Shown piece by piece: positions 11,452-21,587 of a DNA stretch of 64,000 bases. Source of the stretch: Saturnia japonica (Eukaryota; Arthropoda; Insecta; Lepidoptera; Saturniidae); assembly GCA_033032175.1 (NCBI GenBank), contig CM065322.1, forward strand, positions 13,702,001 to 13,766,000, read 5' to 3'. A program made the position numbers and the translations under genes. Each line of letters begins with the position of its first letter. The stretch's first letter is position 1. Under the pieces are notes generated by a model. It was not told the DNA's origin. It was given only the letters and a program-made list of their open reading frames with translations, and did not search any database.

Positions 11452-11862
11452 ATGTCTGACAAAGTAAAGCATATTGTGAGTGACCGTGGTTATATTAAAG
11501 CCAGCCTCACAAGAATTGAAAAATTATGTAATTCGCTCGAAATTAAAAGTGCATCAATCGAAATGTTGCATGAGCGGCGTAACAGATTAATAGAGATTTT
11601 TAAGAAATATGAAAAATGCAACAAAGAAATATTATATTTAAACCCCAATGATAGCGAAGACCCTGAAGAATATGAACATAAGTTCAGTTCTAGTGTGGCT
11701 CGCATTGATTTGCATATTAAGATGCTAAATGCAGAAACCTCAGTGTCTAATAAGGTTAGTTGTAACTTTAAAAAATTACCACAAATCGAAATTCAGCATT
11801 TTAATGGGAAAAATATTATAGAGTATATTCCTTTCATAAATATGTTTAAAGCAGTCAGTTGA
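11452..11862 (+). pseudogene. BEL/Pao gag, N-terminal part, interrupted
   Basis: An ATG at 11452 follows a ~640-bp leader. The first 100 residues are charged and helical, as in BEL gag N-termini. The LPQIEIQHFNGKNI block then opens the conserved DUF1759-type core. The reading reaches FINMFKAV and is cut by the gypsy segment starting at about 11858, which adds a stop two codons later. The core resumes at 13568 with HSDCNLSLCQKLYYL, and family comparison suggests that only about one codon separates the two halves. Confidence 0.8.
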
Positions 11863-13205
11863 GAATACAAAGCTATGATATTGTAGTGAATTATGTCCCA
11901 GGTAAATATATGTATATAGCGGATACGTTGTCTCGTGCGCCACTACCTGAGTTATATAGTGAGGAAATTCACACGAATGTAGTTTATCAGCTTAAAATGA
12001 TAGTAAATACTTTACCAATTTCAAATCAGAAACTTACTTTAATTAAGAAACAAACCAAATCCGATCCAGTTTTTCAATCATTATTGAATTATATTAATAA
12101 TGGATGGCCTTATCATAAGTTTAATATTTCCAATGATGTAAAAATGTATTGGTCTATAAAAGAAAATTTGTACGTAATTGACGGTGTAATATTTAAGGAC
12201 AATTTGGTGATGATACCTACATCTATGAGACAACAAATGTTACATATCATTCATGAAGGTCACATGGGCATAGATCGTTGTAAAAGGCGCGCGAGACAAG
12301 TTATGTTTTGGCCTAATATGTCCCGTGATATTGAGCGTTATGTTAAATGTTGTGAAGTTTGTCAGGAGAGATTAAACGCACCTGCTAAAGAACCCATGAT
12401 ACCGGTAGAGATACCACCGCTTCCGTGGAACAAGGTAGGATCGGATCTCTTTGAGTTTAGAAAAAATCATTTCTTACTCGTAGTCGATTACTATTTGAAT
12501 TACATAGAAGTTTGTAAATTAAATAATATTTCTTCTCATTCAGTAATACAAGCCATGAAAGATATGTTTTCTCGACATGGCATACCCAAGATCCTGATGA
12601 GTGACAACGGCACGCAGTACAGTAGCTATGAGTTTAAAACGTTCGCTAATGATTGGGGGTTTGATCATGTGACATCATCGCCTAGATATCCGCAAGCGAA
12701 CGGTAAGAGTGAACGAGCTGTTCAAACAATTAAGATGCTGCTAACAAAGGCCATAAATAGTAATACAGATTTTCAGTTAGCATTACTTAATTATAGAAAC
12801 ACTCCTAGAGACGGTTTAAGCTCTCCTGCACAGCTTCTTATGGGTCGTAGGCTTCGATGTAAGCTACCAACTCATCCTAAACTATTAGAACCGAGCCCTG
12901 TTGCTTCCTCTGAGTACATAAAAATGTTGAATAAACAAATCAATACAAAAAAATACTATGATAAAGGCAGTAAGAAATTACAAAATTTAAATAAAGGTGA
13001 TCACGTAATTTGTATTGATGGTAATCGCAGGACTCGAGGTACAGTAGTGCAGGGTGCTGGTGCTCCCAGGTCATATTTTGTACAAAATGAACGTGGTACA
13101 TACAGACGTAATCGTCGTCACTTAATAAAGCGTAATGAAAAAACAACTTCTGTTGCCTCTCCTCCGTTTACACGTAGTCGAGCAAGGCAATTGGCTCAGC
13201 AATAA
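11859..13205 (+). CDS. Ty3/gypsy integrase with RNase H tail (mag-like)
   Basis: Integrase inserts element DNA into the genome. The first ~30 residues are the end of RNase H (VNYVPGKYMYIADTLSRAP). A zinc-binding domain follows with H132/H135 and C165/C168. The catalytic core shows D196 (VGSDLFEF), D249 (MSDNGTQY) and E285 (NGKSERAVQ), the D,D-35-E pattern. A C-terminal basic domain carries the YDKGSK...GDHV and RRNRRHLI blocks. All 448 codons are open, so this module looks intact, though it lacks its own start and upstream pol. In this locus it lies inside a BEL element whose own integrase core is missing. Confidence 0.85.
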   Translation: MRIQSYDIVVNYVPGKYMYIADTLSRAPLPELYSEEIHTNVVYQLKMIVNTLPISNQKLTLIKKQTKSDPVFQSLLNYINNGWPYHKFNISNDVKMYWSIKENLYVIDGVIFKDNLVMIPTSMRQQMLHIIHEGHMGIDRCKRRARQVMFWPNMSRDIERYVKCCEVCQERLNAPAKEPMIPVEIPPLPWNKVGSDLFEFRKNHFLLVVDYYLNYIEVCKLNNISSHSVIQAMKDMFSRHGIPKILMSDNGTQYSSYEFKTFANDWGFDHVTSSPRYPQANGKSERAVQTIKMLLTKAINSNTDFQLALLNYRNTPRDGLSSPAQLLMGRRLRCKLPTHPKLLEPSPVASSEYIKMLNKQINTKKYYDKGSKKLQNLNKGDHVICIDGNRRTRGTVVQGAGAPRSYFVQNERGTYRRNRRHLIKRNEKTTSVASPPFTRSRARQLAQQ

Positions 13206-13496
13206 ACGGTGTTCTTTATTTATCTTTTAAGTTATATATTTACAACTTCATAATATAATAAAGTAAAGGATACATACGAAATATAAGGACTGTTATGCAT
13301 TTATTTTAAATGATTCCAAGATCAAATAGCCCAATAGTTCTTATATTATTTAAACCTGAGTGTTTCCCAGTATACAAGTTTAATATAGTAAGCATCTTGA
13401 AGGGGGTATATATATATATATGTGAGTATAGGTATTTACTTTATTTTTAGTTTGTAATTTATAAATTAGATCTAACGATAGTTTCTAAGGGGAAGA

Positions 13497-13567
13497 TGTT
13501 GTGATTATGAAGGTGATTTGAAATAAAGTAATTGTTGTCTGACCCGCGTATCATTAACACCACAACA
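13497..13567 (+). repeat. candidate 71-bp 3' LTR of the mag-like segment
   Basis: The sequence begins TGTTGTGATT and ends CCACAACA, directly after a purine-rich tract and directly before the resumed BEL gag reading. AATAAAG near 13522 could be a polyadenylation signal. Without the 5' partner in the window the LTR status is inferred from these boundaries. Confidence 0.6.
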
Positions 13568-13958
13568 CATAGTGATTGTAATTTAAGTTTATGTCAAAAA
13601 CTTTATTATTTACGTACTTTTTTGTCTGGTGAAGCACTGGATCTAATTAAAAATCTTCCATTGATAGATCAAAATTATTTATCAGCATTAGATTTATTAG
13701 AAAAAAGGTATAATAATGTACCGATGATAGTTAATCACCATATTAACAGTTTGCTTGATGTGCCTACTTTTAATAAGTGTACTGCACAACATTTAAGATC
13801 TCTTATAGCTAGTGTTAACATTCACATAACTGCTTTAAAAGGTTTGAACTTACCTGTCGAGCAATGGATGCACTCATTGTTAATATTTTGGCTAGGAAAA
13901 TTGATGCTTATACTAACAGAGGTTTTCATTTAGAGCAAATGAAAAGGAGATACCTACT
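13568..13958 (+). pseudogene. BEL/Pao gag, continuation after the nested segment, with two frame shifts
   Basis: Gag resumes with LCQKLYYLRTFLSGEALDLI, a strongly conserved BEL block, and LLEKRYNN. One-base losses near 13868 (GG where GGG is expected) and near 13940 (AAA where AAAA is expected) move the reading into two further frames before it joins the long pol frame. Both sit in mononucleotide runs, so consensus error is a real alternative to decay. Confidence 0.75.
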
Positions 13959-16928
13959 TTGCAAGAATTTATTAACTTTTTGGAAAAACGAGCCATTGCA
14001 ATGGAAAATACAAGCAGTGAGCCGACTTTACAAAGCTCTGCAGTTTCCAGGAATGGGAAACCCAAAAAATCTGCTAGTCTTTTAGTAGCATCCACCTCAT
14101 GTAAGTATTGTAATAAGTTACAAAGGCTGTATGAGTGCGCCTCATTTAAACTAGCTTCACAGGGAGATAAGTGGGAGTTTGTGAGGAAACATAACTTATG
14201 TGTACTTTGTTTGAATGCTCATCATGGTAAATGTATGATTCGCATTAACTGCTCTATTTGTAAAAAGAAGCACAACACACTTATGCATTTAGAACAATCT
14301 AGCATGAGTGGGGTAAGCAATACCGTTGCAATGAGCTCCGCTGATCTTGACACTGCTGTGGTGATGTCAAGTACTTCACAAGATCAGGATGTTTTACTTC
14401 CAACTGCTATGGTGCGTATAATTGGTAAAAATGGCAAATTTATGCATGTTCGAGCATTGTTAGACACTGGTAGTCAGGTTTCTTTCATTTCTGAGAAATT
14501 AGCAGGTCAAATTAATTGTGCTGTGTCAAAAACTAATAAACAAATCACCGGCATTATTCAAGGCACTAATAGTGTTAGCCATAAGGCAGATTTTGTCATT
14601 TATTCGTCTATAAACGATTTTATGTTGAACGTTACTTGCTGTGTTACAAAAAATATAACTTGTGAATTACCACAACAAAGTTTTGATATATCAAAGTTTA
14701 AAATACCATCTAATATTAAACTAGCGGATAAAACATTCAATAAAACTGGTGAGATTTCAATACTTTTAGGTTGTGATATCTTTTTCCAGGTGCTTCAGAG
14801 GGAGATCCTGCCCTTAACACAGTCAGGACCCTTCCTGGTTAGCACATGCTTAGGCTATGTTGTGGCAGGTAGCCTGCCAGTCACTGCTGGCAAGATTTCT
14901 ACATCAAATTTGTGTGTAACAGTTCAAGGTAGCATTTTTAATAAAATTAATCATTGTGATTCTAAAGATGATCAGCTAGATATCAGCAACACTATTTCAA
15001 AATTTTGGAAGTGTGAAGAGGTTCCTAGTATTTTTATAGAAAGTACATCAGAACACCAGTTAGCTGAGGAAAGTTTTCAAAATTCTGTAAAACTTATAAA
15101 TAAAAAATTTTGTGTGTCCTTACCTTTAAAACTTAATTTAGAGGATATTCAATTAGGTAATTCATTTATACAAGCATTGCAGAGATTTTATAATCTAGAG
15201 AAGCGGTTTTCTATAAATAAGTCTTTGCATAAACAGTACAAAAAATTCATACATGACTATATCAAACAAAAACATGCAATACATTTTGGTATATCTATTT
15301 ATGAGCCTAGCGCAGGAAATGTTTATTATTTACCTCATCATCCTATTTTCAATCTTAATAGTAAAACTACTCCAGTTCGAGCTGTCTTTGATGCGAACAT
15401 GAAAACTAATAAAAATATATGTCTAAATGACATTATGCTTAATGGACCAGTAGTACAGAATGACCTATTTAGCATTTTGATACTATTTAGAACTTTTAAA
15501 TATGTCTTACTATGTGACATTAAGGCAATGTATCGAGGTATCTTGTTAAATAATAATCATTGTAGTTTACAAAACATTCTCTGGCGTGACTCACCACATG
15601 AACCTATGCAATGCCTTCAGCTGCAAACTGTAACCTATGGTTTGAAAAGTTCTTCGTTTTTGGCAACAAGATGTTTGATTGAACTTGCTGATAGATTCAA
15701 GGATCAATATCCTTTAGCATCTTTTGTTTTAAAAAACTTGAGTTATGTTGATGACATACACTGTGGTTCAAATGACATTTCAGAAATTGTTGAAACAAAA
15801 AGACAGCTCATAGAACTTTTAGAATTAGGTAGTTTTTCATTACATAAGTGGTGTACTAATTATACTGATATTATCAAAGATATTTCAGCTGAATTTTGGC
15901 AGTTAAATAATGTTGATTTTGATAAAACTAATACTTATGTTAAAACATTGGGTTTGTCATTTGATGTAAATTCTGATACCTTAAATATGATGTGTCCAAT
16001 TACTCAGAGTTCGGTTACATACACTAAAAGACAAATGCTAAGCTTTATGAGTAAATTTTTTGATCCTCTAGGTCTAGTAGGGCCTATCTTAGTACAAGCT
16101 AAATACTTAATGCAACAAGTTTGGTTTCAAAATATTAAATGGGATGATGCTTTACCAGATCATTTAAATAAACAATTTGTTACTTTTACTCATAGCCTCA
16201 TGCGTATGTCTTGTATTTCTGTGCCTAGAAATATTAACATGATAAATTATCAGAAAATAGAAATTGTTGGTTATGGCGATGCCTCAACTATTGCTCATGG
16301 TTGTTGTCTATATTTAAAAGTAATTAATATTAGTAATAATGTAAATGTCAATCTTTTATGTTCAAAATCTCGTATCAATCCTAAAGATAAAAACTTAACA
16401 ATACCGAGACTTGAGCTTAACAGTGCCTTATTGTTAGCCATGTTAGCAAGGAAGGTATATGACACTTTGTCATTAAAATACAATAATATCCATACATATT
16501 TGTACCTAGATTCAAAAATTGTACTATCATGGCTTGAAATTGAACCTGTAAAGCTCACTGTTTATGTTGCAAACAGAGTAAACAAAATTAAACAATTACT
16601 AAACAAAGTTCAGTGGCACTATGTTAATACTAATGAAAACCCCGCTGATTGCTTATCACGTGGGCTTAGACCAGAACAGCTTAAGAATAATTCTTTGTGG
16701 TTTCATGGTCCACAATATCTGCAAAGTATTAAATATGTTCATTCTAGTTCACAGTTAAATATTAGTGAAACTGAAATTCCTGAAATTAAAACGCCTTCAG
16801 CTATATGTAACATGTATCAAAGAGAAAACAGTTTTCATAATTTCTTGGATAAATATTCAAATTTAAATAAAATGATGAGAATTATTATTCAAGTTTCAAG
16901 TATCAAGTTTATAGGGTTTTATTATTAA
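13959..16928 (+). CDS. BEL/Pao gag C-terminus-protease-RT-RNase H polyprotein
   Basis: This 989-residue frame has no stop. Cys/His clusters of BEL gag lie at about 48-110 (CKYC, CVLC, CSIC). The protease active site is LLDTGSQVSF with D169. RT follows with FDAN near 478, the first catalytic Asp near 520 (LLCDIKAMYRGI) and YVDD at 596-599. RNase H-type blocks (YGDAST, YLDSKIVLSWL, NPADCLSRG) fill the last third. This is the standard BEL order. The true protein starts upstream in gag. The last residues run into the foreign insert after about 16907, so the normal link to integrase is broken. Confidence 0.9.
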   Translation: MQEFINFLEKRAIAMENTSSEPTLQSSAVSRNGKPKKSASLLVASTSCKYCNKLQRLYECASFKLASQGDKWEFVRKHNLCVLCLNAHHGKCMIRINCSICKKKHNTLMHLEQSSMSGVSNTVAMSSADLDTAVVMSSTSQDQDVLLPTAMVRIIGKNGKFMHVRALLDTGSQVSFISEKLAGQINCAVSKTNKQITGIIQGTNSVSHKADFVIYSSINDFMLNVTCCVTKNITCELPQQSFDISKFKIPSNIKLADKTFNKTGEISILLGCDIFFQVLQREILPLTQSGPFLVSTCLGYVVAGSLPVTAGKISTSNLCVTVQGSIFNKINHCDSKDDQLDISNTISKFWKCEEVPSIFIESTSEHQLAEESFQNSVKLINKKFCVSLPLKLNLEDIQLGNSFIQALQRFYNLEKRFSINKSLHKQYKKFIHDYIKQKHAIHFGISIYEPSAGNVYYLPHHPIFNLNSKTTPVRAVFDANMKTNKNICLNDIMLNGPVVQNDLFSILILFRTFKYVLLCDIKAMYRGILLNNNHCSLQNILWRDSPHEPMQCLQLQTVTYGLKSSSFLATRCLIELADRFKDQYPLASFVLKNLSYVDDIHCGSNDISEIVETKRQLIELLELGSFSLHKWCTNYTDIIKDISAEFWQLNNVDFDKTNTYVKTLGLSFDVNSDTLNMMCPITQSSVTYTKRQMLSFMSKFFDPLGLVGPILVQAKYLMQQVWFQNIKWDDALPDHLNKQFVTFTHSLMRMSCISVPRNINMINYQKIEIVGYGDASTIAHGCCLYLKVINISNNVNVNLLCSKSRINPKDKNLTIPRLELNSALLLAMLARKVYDTLSLKYNNIHTYLYLDSKIVLSWLEIEPVKLTVYVANRVNKIKQLLNKVQWHYVNTNENPADCLSRGLRPEQLKNNSLWFHGPQYLQSIKYVHSSSQLNISETEIPEIKTPSAICNMYQRENSFHNFLDKYSNLNKMMRIIIQVSSIKFIGFYY

Positions 16929-17208
16929 ACTGATAAGACACCGATCTCGAATGTTTAGTAATATGTAAATAAAATGAATAAGAATGTAATCTCGTACACG
17001 TTTTTACCTAACTGGAGTTACTACACTTTTTTTTTGGTAATTGTATATCTTTATAGTGAACAAAACTGGTGATAATCTTTTTTAACCTTTCACCTCTCAA
17101 GGGCACAAAAATATACGTAAAAATTGGAATATATGCCATCAACAGGAACAGGTTTTTTTTCCTTTATAGGTGACCACAATCTCACCTCTTTTTAAGTGAC
17201 GATAAGAT
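16929..17208. other. ~280-bp noncoding insert within BEL pol
   Basis: BEL reading is lost near 16907 and recovered near 17209, where the integrase lead-in starts. The intervening AT-rich sequence encodes nothing recognisable. The heptamer GATAAGA occurs at both ends (about 16931 and 17203), but matching terminal inverted repeats are not evident. A small MITE or SINE is possible. Confidence 0.45.
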
Positions 17209-17661
17209 GTTAAACGTTTTGTATTTAAATGTAAGAAAGAAAATGTTAAAAAACAGGGTCATTTATTACCTGAAGAGATGGATGTTGCACTGCATGACTT
17301 AATAATAATTGATCAATATCACCATTTTAAAAATGAATTGAAATGTTTAAAGTCTAAAGTTAATTTAAAGTCTAATTTGAGTAGTTTGAATACTTTTATC
17401 GATGGCTATGGGCTTTTAAGATTAGGTGGTCGTTTGCAAAATACAAATCTGACATTTCAGCAAAAACACCCCATAATTTTACCAAAACGGTCATCTTTAA
17501 CAAAACTAATTATTCATAATGAACATATAAGGCTTAAGCATGCAGGGCAAAAACTAACTCCCAGTAGTTTAAATGATCAATATTGGTTGGTCAATGCTAA
17601 CCGAGTAGTAAAGGCTGTATTACACAAATGTGGGATATGTTTTAAACTAAAAGTAAAATGA
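17209..17661 (+). pseudogene. BEL/Pao integrase N-terminal domain, core deleted
   Basis: The reading HLLPEEMDVALHDLIIIDQ leads into LGGRLQN, HPIILPK and the zinc-binding HNEH...H and KCGIC cluster, all in BEL integrase order. It stops right after the zinc domain at 17661. The whole D,D-E core and C-terminus are absent: only ~150 noncoding bp separate it from the 3' LTR. The element therefore cannot supply its own integrase. Confidence 0.8.
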
Positions 17662-17812
17662 TCTGTAATAAGAACAAGAGTAATGAAGGTGCCTATTGCC
17701 TATTGATAATAATTAGTTATTTCTTTTGTTTGTTATTTAATAGTTTTTAATATAGTAAAGTAAAATTTAATAATGTTGTTACTTATGTAACCTTTTGGCC
17801 GAGGCCCCAATA

Positions 17813-18016
17813 TGTTTATGACCAAAGTCGAAACATGTTATAATTATCTATGTTTATATATTAGTATCTGTGGTAAATCGGATGACATAAGTAGTCAACT
17901 GACAGATGTGGTTGTACTCAGAACGTGCTTTCTATAAAAGTGCCTAATAAAGAAAATCTATAATTTTCACATTTATTTTATGTTCCCAAATTTACCAGCA
18001 ACCTTAGTGTGGAACA
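17813..18016 (+). repeat. 3' LTR of the BEL/Pao element
   Basis: This is the partner of the repeat at 10604-10807, of the same length and apparently the same sequence. A purine-rich tract lies directly upstream, and AATAC at 18017-18021 is the right target duplication. Confidence 0.9.
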
Positions 18017-18021
18017 AATAC

Positions 18022-18372
18022 CACGTTTAATTATTAGTACTTATTTATTGTAGTAAATACTGCTGTATTATGTTAAAAGAAACTTTATTTCTATGAATAC
18101 AAAAAAATTAACAGGATCTAAGCGGTATTGCCAGACCACAAAATCCAAAATATAGGACAAATCAAAGTTGCCTGGTGAATAAAAAAAGACTAATGTTCAT
18201 GGATTGAACATAGTCGGGCCGTGCAAGAAACATATTACAATGTACTTACTATATTATATTTATAATATATACTATACATAACACTATACTATGAGTATTA
18301 TTTTATTAATGAAAATAAATTGAATGAAAAATCAAGTATCTTAAACTTTAAATACAAACTAGAGCTAGAAAC
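18022..18372. other. AT-rich noncoding spacer
   Basis: I see no gene or clear repeat. On the - strand this is downstream of the inverted BEL fragment's stop codon, so it may include that element's 3' UTR and LTR, but no partner repeat is present. Confidence 0.4.
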
Positions 18373-19268
18373 TTAATTAACAGGTAATGGACATAATTTA
18401 GAAATAGATCGCTTATATATTTTATTATTAAATTTTACCTCAGCTACTCTTACATTATTGTCACAGTCTGGAAAAACTTTTAATTATTCGAGCAATAGGT
18501 CAATCTAAAGGTGGTGTGTTTAAATTCTTAACAAGAACAAGGTCGTCTTCTTTTAAATTTGGTGAATTATATTTCCACTTGGGACGACTTTGCAGCTGAG
18601 TAAGATAATCATTAGACCAAGTTTACCAAAAATCTTGTTTTAATGTAGACACAACTTTCCAAAACTTTAAGCGATGTATAGACACTTCCAATAAATCAAC
18701 ATCAGGATAGCTACATAAAGCCGTTCCAACCAAAAATGACCAGGCGTTAAATATTTGCCTTCATTAGGGTTCAGTGGAAGAAGAGGTCGCGAGTTCAGAA
18801 CACCTTCTATTTGAACTGTAACAGTATTAAATTCCTCATAGGTCAAGCATATATTGCCAACCACTCGCTTTAAATGAACTCGCATTATTAGCTCACATTA
18901 AACGTCTTTGCTTTATCACAAAAAACCTTTGTAGGCATACCTCTCCTAGAAATAAAACGTTTAAACATGCCAAAAAAGTTTCAGTAGACAGGTCAGAAAC
19001 AACTTTTAAATGAACTGCTTTAGTAGCAAAGCACACAAAGAGAGCAAATATATCCCTTTGTTACAAGTTATTTTCGAATTCTAGCAACCTTGATATGAAA
19101 GGGGCCACAAAAGTCTAACCCAACATGTTGAAAAGACCTAGCAGCTGTAATTATTTCCGCTGGTTGGAACCCATGAGCTGCTTTGCAGTGTCAGCTTTTA
19201 AACGTATACATTTCGTAAATTTGTGCAATATCTTTTTAAATTCTCGTATGCCACTAATTATCCAATAC
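18373..19268 (-). pseudogene. inverted BEL/Pao integrase fragment (zinc domain to C-terminus)
   Basis: From 19268 downward the - strand reads YWIISGIREFKKILHK and CIRLKADTAKQLMG (end of the zinc domain), then HVGLDFCGPF (core, first Asp), RRGMPTKVF and a degraded second-Asp block. VLNSRPLLPL and LTPGHFWL follow, and then WSNDYLTQLQSR, NLKEDDLVLV and a terminal RVAEV...KLCPLPVN ending in TAA at 18373-18375. Every block belongs to BEL integrase. Several stops and frame shifts break it. The part present here is almost exactly the part missing from the neighbouring BEL element, but on the opposite strand and more decayed. Confidence 0.8.
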
Positions 19269-19314
19269 TACTGAGAAAGAGAACTGAGTAGGGGGAGAAG
19301 GGGTACATTGGCAC

Positions 19315-19712
19315 ATGGGGCACATAGATACTGTCGACATTACGTGTAAACAAAATGCGATATAATACTCAGTCACACACATAACGTAAAGTGTCTATCA
19401 ACACAAACAGATCTGCACGGCATCCATGTTCAATCATCGCTTCGCGCTCGACGAGTACAAACCTGATCCACGCGTTTGTAAAAAAAATTTTGGTTCCTTT
19501 CGAGCGTAATTTTTATAACATATTTGTGTTGACTGTTTCATACGAAGTCATTTTTGTGAGTACATGTCATTTATAATATGATACAAAGTTAAAATTTTAG
19601 GATTCAATATTAGTTTAATTTCAGTTAATATTTATTTTCTGTGTAGTAGTAGGTTGGGGCACATTTATGCACACTACCTCGGGGTCGTTTGATACGTATC
19701 AATGTGCCCCAT
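19315..19712. repeat. inverted-repeat pair flanking 364 bp (possible MITE or transposon end)
   Basis: ATGGGGCACATAGATAC (19315-19331) and the complement of 19696-19712 match at 15 of 17 positions. A further copy of GGGGCACAT occurs near 19655. The interior is noncoding. It lies ~350 bp upstream of the pogo-like transposase and could be a MITE or part of that transposon's end. No target duplication was identified. Confidence 0.4.
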
Positions 19713-19796
19713 GAGTCTTCTATGTCTGATATATAAAGTAATAGGTATGCAATATTTTTACCTGACTGCGAAAAAGAGGGTTATGTGTTTCGAGCG

Positions 19797-19822
<26 letters not shown>
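19797..19822. repeat. (TA)n microsatellite
   Basis: About 13 uninterrupted TA units, followed by TGTA/TGCA variants. It is a simple repeat of no evident function. Confidence 0.8.
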
Positions 19823-19830
<8 letters not shown>

Positions 19831-20066
19831 CATGTCTATTTCTTTGGCACGCTCTGTAGCCTAGACGGCTTGTTGGATTTTAGCATACGAGGTGTCATTA
19901 GATTCGTCTTAATTGTGGGAGTGACATAGGCTATTTAATATTAAATTTAAGTACGACGTCTGGGACTCAATTTAAAGGTAAAAATATATTGTTTTTTTTT
20001 TTATATTGTTCCTGTTGGGTTTTTTTGTTTCTTTTTAAATAATTTAGCTTGTTATTTATTTAAAGG

Positions 20067-21587
20067 ATAGACGAAATTTCTGTGGCTTCTGCGATCTCTG
20101 ATGTTCTAGAAGGAAATTTGTCAATAAGAAAAGCGGCTGATAAATATAATTTAATACCCGCTACTCTACAACACAGAGTTGAAAAAAAAGAAGAAGACTG
20201 AGGACGACGTAAATTTTTCATTGAAATATACTTCGAAACAAGTTTTTACAACGGAACAAGAGAAACAATCAAATGAATATATAATAAAATGCAGTAAAAT
20301 GCATCATGGACTTACCTTAATTCAAGTACGACAGCTTGCTTACCAATATGCCAAAAAGCTAAATTGCCGTTACCCAACTTCATGGGATGATAATAAGAGT
20401 ACTGGCTTAGATTGGATATATGGTTATCATAAGAGAAATCTTAATATTAGTTTAAGGAAATCCGAAAACACAAGTATTGCGCGGTCATTTTCCTTCAATA
20501 AGGCTGCTGTATATACATTTTTTAACAATCTAGAACGTGTTCTTACTAGATACAATTTCTCAGCTGATCGAATAATTAATTTCGATGAAACCGGCATCAA
20601 AACGGTTTTGAGTACTCCAAAGATATTAGCAGAAAAAACACAGCGTCAGGTCGGCCAAATTGCATCTGCAGAGAGGGGAGAATTGGTAACTATTGGTAGA
20701 ATTATAACTGGCACTGGTAATATTATTCCACCTGTTTATGTTGTTCCTAGAGTTCATTACAAAAGTAATTTTTTGAATGGTGCTTCGGAAGGATCTTTGG
20801 GTTTGTCATCTAGATCGGGTTGGATAAATGGTGAACTATTCTTAGAAGTCTTTAAACACATTCAAAAACACACAAACAGTTCAAAAGATAGGCCTATTCT
20901 TTTAATTTGTGATAATCATGAGTCTCATATATTAGTCGATGCAATTAATTATTCCTTTGACAATGGAATAGTGTACTTGTCGTTTCCTCCACACACATTC
21001 CACAAACTCCAGCCTCTTGATATTGGTGTCTTCGGTCCGTTTAAAGCAAAGTTGAAGGTAGCTTTTAATGACTGGCATATTAATCACCCTGGAAAAGTAT
21101 TAACTATATACGATATTCCAAGTCTTGTGAAGTTAGCCTTTTTTCAATCATTTACTGCAAAAAATATAACGAGTGCATTTGCTAAACCTGGAATTATACC
21201 ATTCAATAAATTGACATTCTCAGATGAAATTTTGCTCCTTGTGAGATTTATTGCTACCAAAAATCACAAGTTGCTCCTAAGGACAATTTAATTTCTGTTA
21301 ATCTTGTTGATCCTGAAGAAACGATAATGAATGAGCAATGTGTAACACCTCCTCCTACTACAGAGCCGTCAAATGCTGTTAATGAGTTTCATAATATCAA
21401 CGGAAGAATGCGGAATTGTCGTAACTTGAAAAACCCAACTTTACACCAGAGCCAAAAAACTATTTCAAAAATTTATAACTCATATTATATTTATGGGGAT
21501 AGAAAGTTGAAAATTGGTATATATTTATATAATCTAAAGCCTATCTCATGCCTTTGTCTCAATTTCGTAGAATTTGTGTATCATTGA
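20067..21587 (+). pseudogene. pogo-like transposase (HTH_psq, CENP-B-type HTH, DDE_1), frameshifted
   Basis: This enzyme would cut and paste a pogo-type DNA transposon. The first part (20067-20200) reads as a pipsqueak-type helix-turn-helix with GNLSIRKAADKY. A frame shift in an A8 run near 20180 moves to a 370-residue frame (20179-21291). That frame has a second DNA-binding region (WIYGYHKRN, residues 79-87) and a DDE_1 core with D136 (NFDETG), D245 (ICDNHESH) and D281 (LQPLDIGVFGPFK). Near 21260 another shift in an A5 run restores a C-terminus with VDPEETIM and a Pro/Thr stretch. Catalytic residues are intact. Both breaks are in homopolymers, so the gene could be functional. Confidence 0.8.

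Larger units (their letters stand above)
11858..13567 (+). mobile_element. 5'-truncated mag-like Ty3/gypsy segment inside BEL gag
   Basis: The segment starts within the end of a gypsy RNase H region and runs through integrase to a short candidate 3' LTR. A purine-rich tract (AAGGGGAAGA, ending 13496) abuts TGTTGTGATT, as at a normal gypsy 3' LTR. The silkworm element mag has an unusually short LTR (about 77 bp, from memory), close to the 71 bp here. There is no 5' LTR, gag, protease or RT, and no clear target duplication. Insertion followed by deletion, or template switching into BEL RNA, are both possible. Confidence 0.75.
10604..18016 (+). mobile_element. BEL/Pao LTR retrotransposon with nested mag-like gypsy segment
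   Basis: Two 204-bp direct repeats (10604-10807, 17813-18016) start TGTTTATG and end TGGAACA, and look identical by eye. AATAC lies directly outside both (10599-10603 and 18017-18021), a 5-bp target duplication. A primer-binding-like site follows the left LTR and a purine-rich tract (17797-17812) precedes the right one. The interior encodes BEL gag, protease, RT, RNase H and only the start of integrase. A 1.7-kb gypsy segment sits in gag. The matching LTRs suggest a recent insertion, yet the element lacks its integrase core. Confidence 0.9.
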
